DNA of 64,000 nucleotides from Flagellimonas marinaquae. Its GTDB lineage: Bacteria > Bacteroidota > Bacteroidia > Flavobacteriales > Flavobacteriaceae. The notes below the pieces were generated by a model. It was not told the DNA's origin. It saw only the letters and a list, made by a program, of their open reading frames with translations, and ran no database searches. The DNA lies in assembly GCF_023716465.1 (NCBI RefSeq), contig NZ_CP092415.1, positions 3,635,501 to 3,699,500 on the forward strand, given 5' to 3'. Position 1 is the stretch's first letter; each line of letters starts with the position of its first letter. The position numbers were made by a program, and so were the translations under genes. Below, in pieces: positions 47,340-57,326 of the stretch.

Positions 47340-47549
47340 ATGCCAAAACCTCACATAAATAAACTTTTTGCCTTAGTTCTGATTGTATTGACCATACTTT
47401 TATATAAAAAAGACGAGAAATTGGAGCAGAGCCTAGCGCTTACCACTGAATTAAGTCAACAAGAGATATCGTTACAACAAAGAATTGAAATGGGCCTGAG
47501 AAAGAATAGCCTTATAAGGTTACAACAAAGCCCCACGGATATTCGCTAA
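47340..47549 (+). CDS. 69-aa single-pass membrane protein with coiled coil
   Basis: ATG at 47340 lies 15 bp after the lipoprotein stop. The protein has one membrane helix (about residues 9-22, LFALVLIVLTILLY) and then a charged Gln/Glu-rich helix (ELSQQEISLQQRIEMGLRK), probably a coiled coil. No family was recognised. Coupling to the 57-aa lipoprotein and a terminator right after suggest a two-gene transcript. Confidence 0.55.
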   Translation: MPKPHINKLFALVLIVLTILLYKKDEKLEQSLALTTELSQQEISLQQRIEMGLRKNSLIRLQQSPTDIR

Positions 47550-47577
47550 AACCAATGTAACAATACTATAAAACCAC

Positions 47578-47609
47578 GCCCCAAACTAAACTGCTTTGGG
47601 GCTTTTTTT
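47578..47609 (+). terminator. Terminator before the histidine kinase gene
   Basis: Perfect 8-bp stem GCCCCAAA/TTTGGGGC with a 9-nt loop, followed by seven T. It separates the small-protein genes from the kinase. Confidence 0.88.
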
Positions 47610-47638
47610 GTTACCTTGGTTAAATAAATCACATTAGT

Positions 47639-49723
47639 TTGAAGAACGTAACCTTTGCTATACTGGCAGTATTGATCTGGGGGTGCACCAAGCAGTCCCC
47701 TAAAACCGAGGCAACTACCAGCCCGGAACTAGATTCCATACAGGAGCTGGTAAACATTGCCAAGACCGCAAAAGAGCTGTCCTTGGAGGACAAAAAGGTC
47801 TATTTAAAACAAGCGGAAGAAAAATCCATGGCCCTTTCGAACGACTCCATCAAGCTTGAACAACTCTCTAAAATTTCTTTGGCCTATTTAAAACTAAGGG
47901 ACTCTTTAAATTTTAGGAGATCCAATCAAGAATTGATCAAGCTATCGCAGAACGCTAAATCAAACAAGGTGTTGGGCTATTCCAATTGGGACTTGGCTCT
48001 TTTTTTACAATCCAAAGGCGTTATGGACAGTGCTATGTTTTATTATCGCAATGCATTAAAAAGTTTCGAAAAAATGCCTGTGGACTCCACTTCAAAATCA
48101 CTCCGCGCAAGAATGTATTACGGAATGGCTCGGGTACAAGACTCTTACAAGGATTATTTGGGCGGTGAGATCAGCACCACTGCCGCCATAAAAATATTCG
48201 ATGACCTGGAAGATAATTATAGACTTCATAGTAGTTACAATTTACTAGGTGTGCTTGCCAAAGGATTGGGAAATACCGAAAAATCGATTGAATCCTACAA
48301 TAAAGCCCTCGAATATCTAGATAAATCAGATAATCCCGGTAAAAACAAATCGAAATGGGTTATCCAAAACAATATCGCCAGTGTGTATTTAAATGCAGGG
48401 GATTATGAAAAAGCTAAGCAAGAATACAAACAGCTTTTATCGGATAATGCTTTTAAGCAAAACTTACCGGGCACATACCAAAAAGCCTTGGGCAGTTTTG
48501 CCTACACTGTTTTAAAACTGGACAACGATGCCGAGCAAGCAGAACAGCTCCTAAACGAAGCTTTTGTGGTAAACGCAGAATATGGCGATTTATACGATCG
48601 TGCCCGCCTTAATTATTACTATGCAGAGGTCTTGGCCGCTAAAAAAGACACCCTACAAGCTATTGCCCAAGCCAAGGAATCGTTCGAGGTTGCCAAAGAA
48701 ACCTACAACAACGACCGTATGTTGGACGCACTGCGGTTGTTGAACGGCCTAGATCCGGCCAATTCTAAATCGTATTTTGAGGAATATGCCCAATTAAGCG
48801 ATATTATAAAGGTAGAGGAACGAACCAAACGAGATAAATTTGCCAGAATACGATTGGAAACCGATCAAGTTATCGAAGCCAACCAAATTTTGATCAAGGA
48901 AAAACAAGTTTGGATATACTTTACCGCTCTTTTTATAACTTTTGGTATCGGATTTTTGATCATTATTTCCCTTTATGTGAGCAACAGTCAATTAAAATCG
49001 AAACAGCGCCTACAGGAGAGCAATCAAGAAATTTACAATTTAATGCTATCCCAACAAGGAAAGTTTAAAGAAGGTAAACAATTGGAACAAAAACGAATAT
49101 CCGAAGAGCTGCACGATGGTATTTTGGGAGAAATGCTGGGCATACGACTTATTTTAAGTGGATTGAACGAAAGAAACGACCAAGCCTCAATTGACCAAAG
49201 AACCAATTTAATAGAAAAACTACGTCTTGTTGAAGAGGAAATTCGCACAATTTCCCATGAACTGAACCATGCATCCTATGAAAAATTTCATAATTTTATC
49301 GTGTCCATGGAAGACATGATCAACGAAATTGAGAAATCGTCCGGCATGAATTGTTCCTTTGCTTACGACAAAAAATTAAATTGGGACAATTTGCTGGGAG
49401 ACATTAAGATCAATGCCTATAGAATAGTTCAAGAATCATTAAAAAACTGTGTAAAACACGCAAAAAGTCAAAATGTATCCATATCCTTTCAATCAACCAA
49501 CGGCAGATTAAAACTAACCATAACCGACGACGGTGTTGGTTTTGATCCCAGTAGAAAAAAGAAAGGAATCGGGTTAAGGAACATTGTTTCCAGAGTTAAA
49601 AAAGTTAAAGGAGTTTTGGACATTGACAGTCGGCCCGGGAAAGGCACCTCTATAATGGTTACCATGCCGGCCAAATATGTTGAGTTCGAAACAACGGACC
49701 AAAACCATGTTGTAAACGCATAG
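47639..49723 (+). CDS. TPR-containing HisKA_3 sensor histidine kinase with lipobox
   Basis: The 694-aa protein has a signal-like start with lipobox LIWGC (Cys16), tetratricopeptide repeats (about 95-400), a membrane helix (about 425-448, IYFTALFITFGIGFLIIISLY), then HisKA_3 dimerisation with the phospho-acceptor His in ISEELHDGILGEMLG, and a HATPase domain (NAYRIVQESLKNCVKHA, ITDDGVGFD, GIGLRNI). The lipobox is only included if TTG at 47639 is the start; no suitable ATG is nearby. The partner is surely the regulator 27 bp downstream. Confidence 0.88.
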   Translation: MKNVTFAILAVLIWGCTKQSPKTEATTSPELDSIQELVNIAKTAKELSLEDKKVYLKQAEEKSMALSNDSIKLEQLSKISLAYLKLRDSLNFRRSNQELIKLSQNAKSNKVLGYSNWDLALFLQSKGVMDSAMFYYRNALKSFEKMPVDSTSKSLRARMYYGMARVQDSYKDYLGGEISTTAAIKIFDDLEDNYRLHSSYNLLGVLAKGLGNTEKSIESYNKALEYLDKSDNPGKNKSKWVIQNNIASVYLNAGDYEKAKQEYKQLLSDNAFKQNLPGTYQKALGSFAYTVLKLDNDAEQAEQLLNEAFVVNAEYGDLYDRARLNYYYAEVLAAKKDTLQAIAQAKESFEVAKETYNNDRMLDALRLLNGLDPANSKSYFEEYAQLSDIIKVEERTKRDKFARIRLETDQVIEANQILIKEKQVWIYFTALFITFGIGFLIIISLYVSNSQLKSKQRLQESNQEIYNLMLSQQGKFKEGKQLEQKRISEELHDGILGEMLGIRLILSGLNERNDQASIDQRTNLIEKLRLVEEEIRTISHELNHASYEKFHNFIVSMEDMINEIEKSSGMNCSFAYDKKLNWDNLLGDIKINAYRIVQESLKNCVKHAKSQNVSISFQSTNGRLKLTITDDGVGFDPSRKKKGIGLRNIVSRVKKVKGVLDIDSRPGKGTSIMVTMPAKYVEFETTDQNHVVNA

Positions 49724-49750
49724 TCCCCCAAATTAATAAGAATACCTACG

Positions 49751-50419
49751 ATGAAAACACTACGAATACTTGCAATAGACGACCATGAAATGACCATGCT
49801 CGGGTACAAGTTTATACTCGAAGGCATAGAATTCGATGGCCACAATATTATAGTCGATACAGCTACCTCTTACCACACAGGTAAAAAACTGATAGAGGAT
49901 TCCGTGAATACCTTTAAATACGATATCCTTTTTTTGGATGTCCAACTTTTTGCCCCAAATGAAGACCAGCCCTATACCGGTGAGGATCTTGGTATTTTGG
50001 CCCGTAAAATTGTTCCCGAGAGTAAAATTGTTTTTATGTCTTCCTTTAGCGACAACTTTAGGATCAACAGTATATTGAAATCCGTGGATCCAGATGGTTA
50101 CCTGGTTAAAACGGATATTGACCCCAAAACGCTGGAAGAAGCCGTTAGAACCATAATGACAGAGCCTCCTTATTATTCGTCCAAGGCATTGGGGGCCATA
50201 AGAAAAAAGATGGCCAATGACATAGAAATAGACGAGAAGGACAAACAAATACTATATCACCTTTCCAAAGGAACAAAGAACAAGGATCTGGAAAAATTTA
50301 TCAGGCTCTCCCCATCTTCCATTGAAAATAGAAAAAGGCACCTAAAGACATTGTTCGGAACCGAAAACGAAAACGATCTTGCCCTTATCTTAGCCGCAAA
50401 AAACCGAGGTTTTATTTAG
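49751..50419 (+). CDS. LuxR-class response regulator partnered with the TPR kinase
   Basis: The 222-aa protein has a complete receiver: acidic pair in AIDDHEM, phospho-acceptor Asp in DILFLDVQLF, Ser in FMSSFSD and Lys in YLVKTD. The C-terminal helix-turn-helix (about 155-215) reads EKDKQILYHLSKGTKNKDLEKFIRLSPSSIENRKRHLK. It follows the kinase gene by 27 bp, and its leader has CCCCCAAAT at 49725-49733, like the leaders at 22229 and 23761. Confidence 0.9.
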   Translation: MKTLRILAIDDHEMTMLGYKFILEGIEFDGHNIIVDTATSYHTGKKLIEDSVNTFKYDILFLDVQLFAPNEDQPYTGEDLGILARKIVPESKIVFMSSFSDNFRINSILKSVDPDGYLVKTDIDPKTLEEAVRTIMTEPPYYSSKALGAIRKKMANDIEIDEKDKQILYHLSKGTKNKDLEKFIRLSPSSIENRKRHLKTLFGTENENDLALILAAKNRGFI

Positions 50420-50599
50420 GCTCGAATACCGTAAAATAAGGCGTTGTGACGATTTTGTGGTTGGTTTAGGCTCAAAAAATCAAAAAAAACTTACAAACAA
50501 GGGAAAACCCCCAGAATTTTTAAGGATAATCTGTAATCCCATGCAAAAGATTCATCCTAATTTTATGTTGAAGGAATCACGAAGTTCAATCAACTCCAC

Positions 50600-51268
50600 A
50601 TGTCATCATCAAATAAACCAAATAACAATCATAAAAAATCTGGTCCAAAAACCTATTTGGCCACCGATGGATTGGATGATTTTTTACGCGTACTCGAAAA
50701 GTATTTTTTCGCTACTGCCAAAGTAATTTGCAGGCACGATTCAAAAAACCATTCCACTAATCTGGTCATCGACCTTCATCATAATTTTGGTATAGGGGAA
50801 TGCCTACGTCATTTTAACAATGGCGATTGGGGCAATTATAATTTTGTAGAAGAGACCCACTCGGACATATCCAAATCGTTGGACAAAGCACTGGAGGTCC
50901 TGAACAATAAAAGTCCCTATCCCATGGACATTTTAGAGCTATCTCTCCATTTTAAGGATACCTCTATCGTTATAACCCGTTTGCACAAGAACAGCATCCT
51001 CGAAGAGGCCAGCAATATTTTAACGGCCATAGGCAAACACTTTGTCTATTTTACCAAAGGATTGACCGAAATGCCGTATGAGATTTTTGTTCCTGTTTTT
51101 GAAGACAATAACGCCGCTATCCAAAAGAAAACCTCTACACTAAGAACAAAATGCGGTTATTACGATTATTGGGGCCTTTACTTTGATAAAGGACAAAAGC
51201 ACAAGGCCCTAATATATTCCCTACGAAAGAAAAAACTGTTCGACGAAAGTATTTTCTTGTACGAATAA
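50600..51268 (+). CDS. Hypothetical cytosolic protein
   Basis: The 222-aa protein has no signal peptide or membrane helix and a mixed alpha/beta profile (TNLVIDLHHNFGIGECLRHF, DILELSLHFKDTSIVITRL). No family was recognised. It lies 180 bp after the LuxR-class regulator on the same strand and could be a target or partner of that locus. An overlapping frame from 50457 is discounted. Confidence 0.65.
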   Translation: MSSSNKPNNNHKKSGPKTYLATDGLDDFLRVLEKYFFATAKVICRHDSKNHSTNLVIDLHHNFGIGECLRHFNNGDWGNYNFVEETHSDISKSLDKALEVLNNKSPYPMDILELSLHFKDTSIVITRLHKNSILEEASNILTAIGKHFVYFTKGLTEMPYEIFVPVFEDNNAAIQKKTSTLRTKCGYYDYWGLYFDKGQKHKALIYSLRKKKLFDESIFLYE

Positions 51269-51287
51269 CGCTTTACGCTAGCGATTA

Positions 51288-52562
51288 CTAAACACTGAAC
51301 AAGGGTCTCGATTTCATTAAATCGTTGACCTTTTGTTTTATCTGGGCAATTTTGGCCTCGTTCTCAGCATCCATTAAAATTTCATCGATGAACCCAACAA
51401 TGGTCTCCATATCTTCTTCTTTAAGGCCTCTTGTGGTTATTGCCGACGTTCCAAAACGTATACCTGAGGTTATAAATGGTGATTTATCATCAAAAGGTAC
51501 CATATTCTTATTGGCAGTAATATCCGCTTTTACCAAAACTTGTTCGGCTTCCTTGCCGGATATGTTTTTATTCCTCAAATCGATCAACATCATGTGGTTG
51601 TCCGTACCGCCCGATATTACTTTGTAGTCCTTATCCATAAAGGCTTTGGCCATGGCAGCGGCATTTTTCTTCACCTGTACCATATAGTGTAAGAACTCGT
51701 CGGAAAGTGCTTCACCAAAAGCAACCGCTTTGGCAGCGATCACATGCTCCAGTGGGCCTCCTTGGTTTCCTGGGAAAACCGCTAGGTCCAAAAGTGCCGA
51801 CATTTTTCTAAGGTTACCATTCTTTAATCGTATGCCAAATGGGTTATCAAAATTTTCACCCATTAAAATAAGGCCACCACGCGGACCACGCAATGTTTTG
51901 TGGGTAGTGGTAGTCACAATATGGCAATGCGGAATAGGATCGTTCAAAATTCCTTTTGCGATCAATCCTGCCGGGTGCGATATATCGGCCAACAAAATAG
52001 CGCCTACACTATCGGCAATTTCCCTAAATCGTTTAAAATCCATATCGCGCGAATAGGCAGATGCCCCGGCAATGATCAATTTGGGTTTTTCCTTATCAGC
52101 AATCTCCTGAATTCTGTCGTAGTTCAGCATGCCTGTTTCCTCGTCCACACCATAAAAGACCGGGTTGTACAATTTTCCGGAGAAGTTTACGGGCGAACCA
52201 TGAGTTAAATGCCCGCCGTGGGAGAGGTCGAAACCTAAAATAGTGTCACCCGGCTTTAAACATGCATGGTAAACCGATGCATTGGCCTGCGAACCCGAAT
52301 GTGGTTGTACATTGGCGTATGCCGCTCCAAAAAGTTCCTTGGCCCTGTCAATGGCCAATTGCTCTACTTGGTCCACCACTTCGCAACCACCATAATAGCG
52401 CTTTCCAGGATATCCCTCTGCATATTTATTGGTAAGTACTGAACCTGCAGCTTCCATTACCTGTGGACTTACAAAGTTTTCTGAAGCTATCAATTCAATA
52501 CCTTCCAATTGTCTATCCTTTTCTTGTGCTATTAGTTCAAAAATTTTGTGGTCTCGTTGCAT
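51288..52562 (-). CDS. glyA: Serine hydroxymethyltransferase
   Basis: The 424-aa PLP enzyme has [49 protein letters not shown], the Schiff-base Lys in [15 protein letters not shown], and [15 protein letters not shown]. It interconverts serine and glycine with tetrahydrofolate. It converges with the previous gene, 19 bp apart. Confidence 0.97.
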   Translation of the reverse strand: MQRDHKIFELIAQEKDRQLEGIELIASENFVSPQVMEAAGSVLTNKYAEGYPGKRYYGGCEVVDQVEQLAIDRAKELFGAAYANVQPHSGSQANASVYHACLKPGDTILGFDLSHGGHLTHGSPVNFSGKLYNPVFYGVDEETGMLNYDRIQEIADKEKPKLIIAGASAYSRDMDFKRFREIADSVGAILLADISHPAGLIAKGILNDPIPHCHIVTTTTHKTLRGPRGGLILMGENFDNPFGIRLKNGNLRKMSALLDLAVFPGNQGGPLEHVIAAKAVAFGEALSDEFLHYMVQVKKNAAAMAKAFMDKDYKVISGGTDNHMMLIDLRNKNISGKEAEQVLVKADITANKNMVPFDDKSPFITSGIRFGTSAITTRGLKEEDMETIVGFIDEILMDAENEAKIAQIKQKVNDLMKSRPLFSV

Positions 52563-52663
52563 TTGCCTTTGTTTTTAATAAGCGGTAAAATTACGAATTG
52601 CCAGTAGATTTTTATCTATAAAAAACCGTTAGCTGTGTATTTTTATTAAACAACAGTTAACAA

Positions 52664-52769
52664 TGTGCCAAATCCCAAAAAGTAATAAAAACCCTGTTTT
52701 TAAGCCTTTTGGTCCAAGATATACTACCCTTCGACCTTTTTCGTTTATAAATTGGGGAATTTTGGCACA
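52664..52769. repeat. Inverted repeat TGTGCCAAA / TTTGGCACA
   Basis: Perfect 9-bp arms at 52664-52672 and 52761-52769 lie in the divergent region between glyA and the lipoprotein gene. Each arm contains TTGGCAC, the -24 part of a sigma-54 promoter, one on each strand. Confidence 0.5.
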
Positions 52770-52777
52770 GCTATTGA
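52763..52777 (+). promoter_or_regulatory. Possible sigma-54 promoter
   Basis: TGGCAC at 52763-52768, 5 bp, then TTGA at 52774-52777 resembles TGGCAC-N5-TTGCW with the -12 C replaced by A. It lies 33 bp before the lipoprotein start. No enhancer-binding regulator is near. Confidence 0.3.
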
Positions 52778-52810
52778 ATTCCCCCTAATCAAACCAATAA
52801 AGTTGAACCT

Positions 52811-53995
52811 ATGAAAAAAATTTTACTCTTAACCGCAATAATTGTTTTTAGCGCTTGCAGCGGCGTAAAGAAAACACAGGAGGCCCTCAATACGGGCAAC
52901 TACATTACAGCAATGAACAAGGCCATAAAGAACCTGGCCGAGAACAAGACCAAAAAAGGACATCAACAGTACATTGTTTTATTGGAAGAGGCCTTTGCTA
53001 AAAATGCCGCGAGGGAGCAACAAGAAATTTCATTTCTTCAGAATGATGGCAATCCCGCGAATTTGGAAAACATCTACAATAAATATTTACAGTTAAAACA
53101 AATCCAACAGCGTATAAGACCTTTACTACCTTTGTATATTTCAGATGAAGGAAGAAACGCCGAGTTCAATTTTGTAAACTACGATAACAATATCTTAAAT
53201 ACCAAGGACGAACTTTCCGAGCATTTATACCAAAATGCCCTGAACCTACTATCCACGGCCAAGTATAAATCGGATTACAGAAATGCCTATGATGATTTAA
53301 AATATTTGCAGGAAATTAACCCGGGCTACCGGGAAACGGTAGCAAAAATGGATGAAGCCTACAATAAAGGTTTGGAATTCGTAAGGGTGGACATTGCAAA
53401 TCAGACACAACAGATCATCCCGGAGCGATTGGAGTCGGAGCTTTTGGATTTTAATGCCTTTGGCATTGATAACTTCTGGTTGCAATACCACACCAACCCC
53501 TTGAAAAATGTAAAATATGATTATGCCATGAACTTGGATTTTATGGAGATCAACGTGTCTCCGGAGCGTATTAACGAAACCCAAGTGATAAAAGAGAGAC
53601 AAATCAAAGACGGTTGGCAATACCTCTTGGACAACGATGGCAATGTGGTAAAGGATAGTTTGGGAAACAAAATAAAAGTAGATAAAATGCGAACGGTTAC
53701 TTGTAAATTGTTCCAGTTTACCCAGACCAAAAGTGCTCAAATTGGCGCAAAAGTGAGTTTTACAGATTTACGGAGCGGACAGGAAATCAACTCCTACCCC
53801 CTATCGAGCGAATTTATTTTTGAACATATCTTCGCCAATTATCAAGGAGACAAAAGAGCCTTGGAAGACGACCTTTTGTTGTACCTGAACGCTAGGGAAG
53901 TTCCCTTTCCGTCGAACGAGCAAATGGTCTACGATGCAGGCGAAGATCTAAAAGCACGCCTAAAGAACATTGTATCCAAGTACCAGTTCAATTAA
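52811..53995 (+). CDS. Lipoprotein of unknown function
   Basis: The 394-aa protein has a lipobox (VFSACSG, Cys16). A helical TPR-like first half (EALNTGNYITAMNKAIKNLA, YDDLKYLQEINPGYRE) is followed by a beta-rich second half (MNLDFMEINVSPERINETQV, CKLFQFTQTKSAQIGAKVSF). No family was recognised with confidence. An envelope location is inferred. It is monocistronic, possibly from an unusual promoter. Confidence 0.72.
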   Translation: MKKILLLTAIIVFSACSGVKKTQEALNTGNYITAMNKAIKNLAENKTKKGHQQYIVLLEEAFAKNAAREQQEISFLQNDGNPANLENIYNKYLQLKQIQQRIRPLLPLYISDEGRNAEFNFVNYDNNILNTKDELSEHLYQNALNLLSTAKYKSDYRNAYDDLKYLQEINPGYRETVAKMDEAYNKGLEFVRVDIANQTQQIIPERLESELLDFNAFGIDNFWLQYHTNPLKNVKYDYAMNLDFMEINVSPERINETQVIKERQIKDGWQYLLDNDGNVVKDSLGNKIKVDKMRTVTCKLFQFTQTKSAQIGAKVSFTDLRSGQEINSYPLSSEFIFEHIFANYQGDKRALEDDLLLYLNAREVPFPSNEQMVYDAGEDLKARLKNIVSKYQFN

Positions 53996-54009
53996 AAAAT
54001 GGTTACGTA

Positions 54010-54052
54010 TCGAGCATGGTCGAGATGTATTAACGTTCTTGGCCACGCTCGA
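54010..54052. repeat. Imperfect hairpin (REP-like) between convergent genes
   Basis: tcgagcatggtc at 54010-54021 can pair with ggccacgctcga at 54041-54052 with two G-U pairs. There is no T run. The TCGAG..CTCGA type resembles short palindromes scattered between flavobacterial genes. Confidence 0.45.
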
Positions 54053-54071
54053 GTCGAAACCTATTCAAAAC

Positions 54072-54461
54072 CTACAGGTACTGTTTCAAATCTACATCCG
54101 AAATAGCTCCGTGGGATGTATGGAAAACCACTTCGCCATTCTTGATTACTAGCAATTGTGGCGACTCATGCCGTACTTTGAACTGGTCCTCTATCGCGTT
54201 CGATACATCCCGATTGCGCTGAATCGTTAAAAAATGAATATCGACCTCCAAATCCATATCATATCCTTCGGTAAACATGCCCAATACCATTCTGCTGATA
54301 CCGCATGTACTGGAATGCTTATAAACAATTTGGGGTCTCTCTTTTGATTTCTCCTTAATCGTCTCCAATTGCTCCAATGACTCCAATGGAACCCAGGGCA
54401 ATTCCTTCTTTTCCGTATTGGTTTTCTCCTTTTTTCCGAAAACACTGTCAAATAATCCCAT
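54072..54461 (-). CDS. ytxJ: Bacillithiol-system redox protein YtxJ/BrxC
   Basis: The 129-aa monothiol thioredoxin-fold protein has the active site KHSSTCGIS, a cis-Pro ESPQLLVIKNG and a C-terminal HGAISD. In bacteria that make bacillithiol this protein removes bacillithiol from oxidised proteins. Its presence suggests bacillithiol as a low-molecular-weight thiol. The biosynthetic genes are not in the window. Confidence 0.88.
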   Translation of the reverse strand: MGLFDSVFGKKEKTNTEKKELPWVPLESLEQLETIKEKSKERPQIVYKHSSTCGISRMVLGMFTEGYDMDLEVDIHFLTIQRNRDVSNAIEDQFKVRHESPQLLVIKNGEVVFHTSHGAISDVDLKQYL

Positions 54462-54604
54462 ATTACAAATTTACAGGATAAGTCGGCGGGGAACAAAAAG
54501 CTTACAACTGACTAAATGTCTTATTTTTATTGAGTTTTACAGACATTTTGACGGTATCTTCTTCGTGGTAAGGTTGTTGACTTAATTTAAAAAAAACAAC
54601 AACT

Positions 54605-57205
54605 ATGAACTTTAATAATTTTACCATAAAATCACAAGAAGCCATTCAAAGGGCTCAACAGTTGGCCCAAGAATTTGGGCATCAACAAATCGAAAACGAG
54701 CATTTGTTCAAGGCTATTGCCGAAGTCGATGAAAACGTATTGCCTTTCATACTAAAAAAATTGAACGTCAATACCAACCTCATCAACCAAATATTGGACA
54801 AAGAACTGCAGAGTTTTGCCAAGGTCTCGGGAGGGGAAACAATGCTATCCAGAGAAGCAGGTAAAACGGTGAACGAGGCCAGCATCATTGCAAAAAACAT
54901 GGGCGATGAATATGTTTCGGTCGAGCATTTGCTATTGGCCATTTTTAAATCCAAAAGTAAAATTGCCCAGATCTTAAAAGATCAGGGTGCTACGGAGAAA
55001 GATTTTAAAACTGCCATTCAAGAACTGCGAAAAGGTGGAAAGGTTACCTCGCAAAGTGCCGAGGACACCTATAATTCCTTGGATAAATATGCAAACAACC
55101 TTAACCAAATGGCCGATAGCGGCAAATTGGACCCCGTAATCGGGAGGGACGAAGAAATTCGAAGGGTACTGCAAATTTTGTCCCGTAGAACAAAAAACAA
55201 TCCCATGCTCGTTGGTGAGCCCGGGGTAGGTAAAACCGCGATCGCGGAGGGTCTGGCGCACCGAATTATTCAAGGAGACGTACCGGAAAACCTAAAGGAC
55301 AAAGTAATCTATTCGCTCGATATGGGTGCCCTCATTGCAGGGGCAAAATACAAGGGCGAGTTCGAGGAGCGCCTTAAGGCCGTAATCAAGGAAGTTACCT
55401 CCTCCGATGGCAATATTGTACTATTTATAGATGAAATTCACACACTGGTAGGTGCAGGTGGCGGACAGGGTGCAATGGACGCTGCAAATATTCTAAAACC
55501 TGCGTTGGCACGTGGTGAACTCAGAGCCATAGGAGCCACAACTTTGGATGAATATCAAAAATATTTTGAAAAGGACAAAGCCCTGGAGCGCAGGTTCCAA
55601 AAGGTAATCGTGGACGAACCCGATACCGAAAGTGCCATTTCCATACTTAGAGGTATAAAGGAAAAGTACGAAGCCCACCACAAGGTCCGAATTAAGGATG
55701 ATGCCGTGATCGGCGCCGTGGAACTATCTCAACGCTACATTACCAATCGTTTTTTGCCGGACAAGGCAATCGACCTTATGGACGAGGCCGCTTCCAAACT
55801 TCGAATGGAAATTAATTCCAAACCCGAAGAACTGGACGTTTTGGACCGAAAGATCATGCAACTGGAAATTGAGGTCGAAGCCATTAAACGAGAAAACGAT
55901 ACGACCAAACTAAAGTCGTTGAATTTGGAACTGGCCAACCTTAAGGAAGACCGTAACGAAATTTTTGCCAAATGGGAGAGTGAAAAAACCGTGGTGGACA
56001 ATATCCAAAAAACCAAAGAGGATATCGAACACTATAAAGTAGAGGCCGAACGTGCCGAACGCAACGGCGATTACGGTAAGGTAGCAGAATTGCGGTATGG
56101 CAAGATCAAAGAAGCCCAGGAAAAATTGGACAAGTTACAAGAAGAGCTTGCAACGCAGCAAACCGCTGGTACTCTGATCAAAGAAGAAGTAACCTATGAG
56201 GATATTGCGGAAGTAGTTGCCAAATGGACAGGTATCCCGGTCAACAAGATGATGCAGAGCGAAAGGGAGAAACTTTTAAAATTGGAAGATGTACTCCACA
56301 AGCGCGTAGTGGGCCAAGATGAGGCAATAATTGCCGTCTCCGATGCCATCCGAAGAAGTAGAGCCGGATTGCAAGATGCCAAAAAACCTATAGGCTCTTT
56401 TCTATTTCTAGGTACAACAGGGGTAGGTAAAACCGAGTTGGCAAAAACCCTGGCCTCATACTTGTTCGATGATGAAAATGCAATTACACGGATCGATATG
56501 AGCGAGTACCAAGAACGCCATTCCGTTAGCAGGTTGGTCGGGGCCCCTCCGGGGTATGTAGGATATGATGAAGGTGGACAATTAACGGAAGCCGTGCGGC
56601 GGAAGCCTTATTCGGTAATCCTGTTGGACGAGATAGAAAAAGCGCACCCAGATACGTTCAACATCCTTTTGCAAGTGCTGGACGAGGGAAGACTGACCGA
56701 CAACAAAGGTCGAGTGGCAGATTTTAAAAACTCCATTATTATAATGACCAGTAACATGGGCAGCCACATTATCCAAGAGAAGTTCGAAGATGCCGTGGAT
56801 GTGGAAAGTGCTTCCGATGCAGCTCGAGTAGAGGTGCTGGGATTACTAAGGAAAACCATTAGGCCAGAGTTTTTGAACCGAATAGACGACATTATCATGT
56901 TTACCCCGTTGAGCAAATCGGATATCAAGGACATTGTAGGGCTTCAATTGGAAAACTTAAAGAAAATGTTGTCCAAGCAAAATATTACGTTGGATGCCAC
57001 ACAAGAAGCCATCGCTTATTTGGCAGAGAAAGGTTACGACCCCCAATACGGCGCCAGACCGGTCAAAAGATTGATTCAAAAAGAAGTATTGAACAGCTTG
57101 TCCAAAGAACTGCTTTCGGGCAAAATTAGTTCGGACAGTATTGTTCTACTGGATTCTTTTGACGACCAATTGGTGTTCAGAAATCAGAACGAATTGGTGG
57201 AATAA
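54605..57205 (+). CDS. clpB: ATP-dependent disaggregase ClpB
   Basis: The 866-aa protein is full length. A double Clp N domain (1-145) is followed by AAA+ domain 1 ([27 protein letters not shown]), the long coiled-coil middle domain (about 400-525) typical of ClpB, then AAA+ domain 2 ([29 protein letters not shown]) and a C-terminal D2 small domain. It rescues aggregated proteins with DnaK (at 24500). No HrcA/CIRCE or similar site was found upstream. Confidence 0.97.
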   Translation: MNFNNFTIKSQEAIQRAQQLAQEFGHQQIENEHLFKAIAEVDENVLPFILKKLNVNTNLINQILDKELQSFAKVSGGETMLSREAGKTVNEASIIAKNMGDEYVSVEHLLLAIFKSKSKIAQILKDQGATEKDFKTAIQELRKGGKVTSQSAEDTYNSLDKYANNLNQMADSGKLDPVIGRDEEIRRVLQILSRRTKNNPMLVGEPGVGKTAIAEGLAHRIIQGDVPENLKDKVIYSLDMGALIAGAKYKGEFEERLKAVIKEVTSSDGNIVLFIDEIHTLVGAGGGQGAMDAANILKPALARGELRAIGATTLDEYQKYFEKDKALERRFQKVIVDEPDTESAISILRGIKEKYEAHHKVRIKDDAVIGAVELSQRYITNRFLPDKAIDLMDEAASKLRMEINSKPEELDVLDRKIMQLEIEVEAIKRENDTTKLKSLNLELANLKEDRNEIFAKWESEKTVVDNIQKTKEDIEHYKVEAERAERNGDYGKVAELRYGKIKEAQEKLDKLQEELATQQTAGTLIKEEVTYEDIAEVVAKWTGIPVNKMMQSEREKLLKLEDVLHKRVVGQDEAIIAVSDAIRRSRAGLQDAKKPIGSFLFLGTTGVGKTELAKTLASYLFDDENAITRIDMSEYQERHSVSRLVGAPPGYVGYDEGGQLTEAVRRKPYSVILLDEIEKAHPDTFNILLQVLDEGRLTDNKGRVADFKNSIIIMTSNMGSHIIQEKFEDAVDVESASDAARVEVLGLLRKTIRPEFLNRIDDIIMFTPLSKSDIKDIVGLQLENLKKMLSKQNITLDATQEAIAYLAEKGYDPQYGARPVKRLIQKEVLNSLSKELLSGKISSDSIVLLDSFDDQLVFRNQNELVE

Positions 57206-57225
57206 CATTAAATCGCCCTTAAAAC

Positions 57226-57256
57226 GAGCCCTTACTTTGTTAAAGTAGGGGCTTTT
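57226..57256 (+). terminator. Terminator of clpB
   Basis: The stem agccc-ttactttg / aaagtag-gggct with a small loop is followed by TTTT. It begins about 20 bp after the clpB stop. Confidence 0.7.
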
Positions 57257-57266
57257 GTTTTGGAAA

Positions 57267-57283
57267 ATACCAGACAGTATCTG
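57267..57283. promoter_or_regulatory. Possible TetR operator
   Basis: Overlapping short inverted repeats ATAC-N6-GTAT (57267-57280) and CAGA-N5-TCTG (57271-57283) lie 43 bp before the tetR start. The arms are short, so this is only a candidate site for autoregulation. Confidence 0.3.
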
Positions 57284-57326
57284 ATTTTTTATATCTTAGT
57301 TTCCACCAATACCAACCTTTACTAAA

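Noticed and set aside
50457..50726. 89-codon frame before the 222-aa hypothetical gene
   Set aside because: Overlaps the better-supported gene in another frame and shows low-complexity composition.
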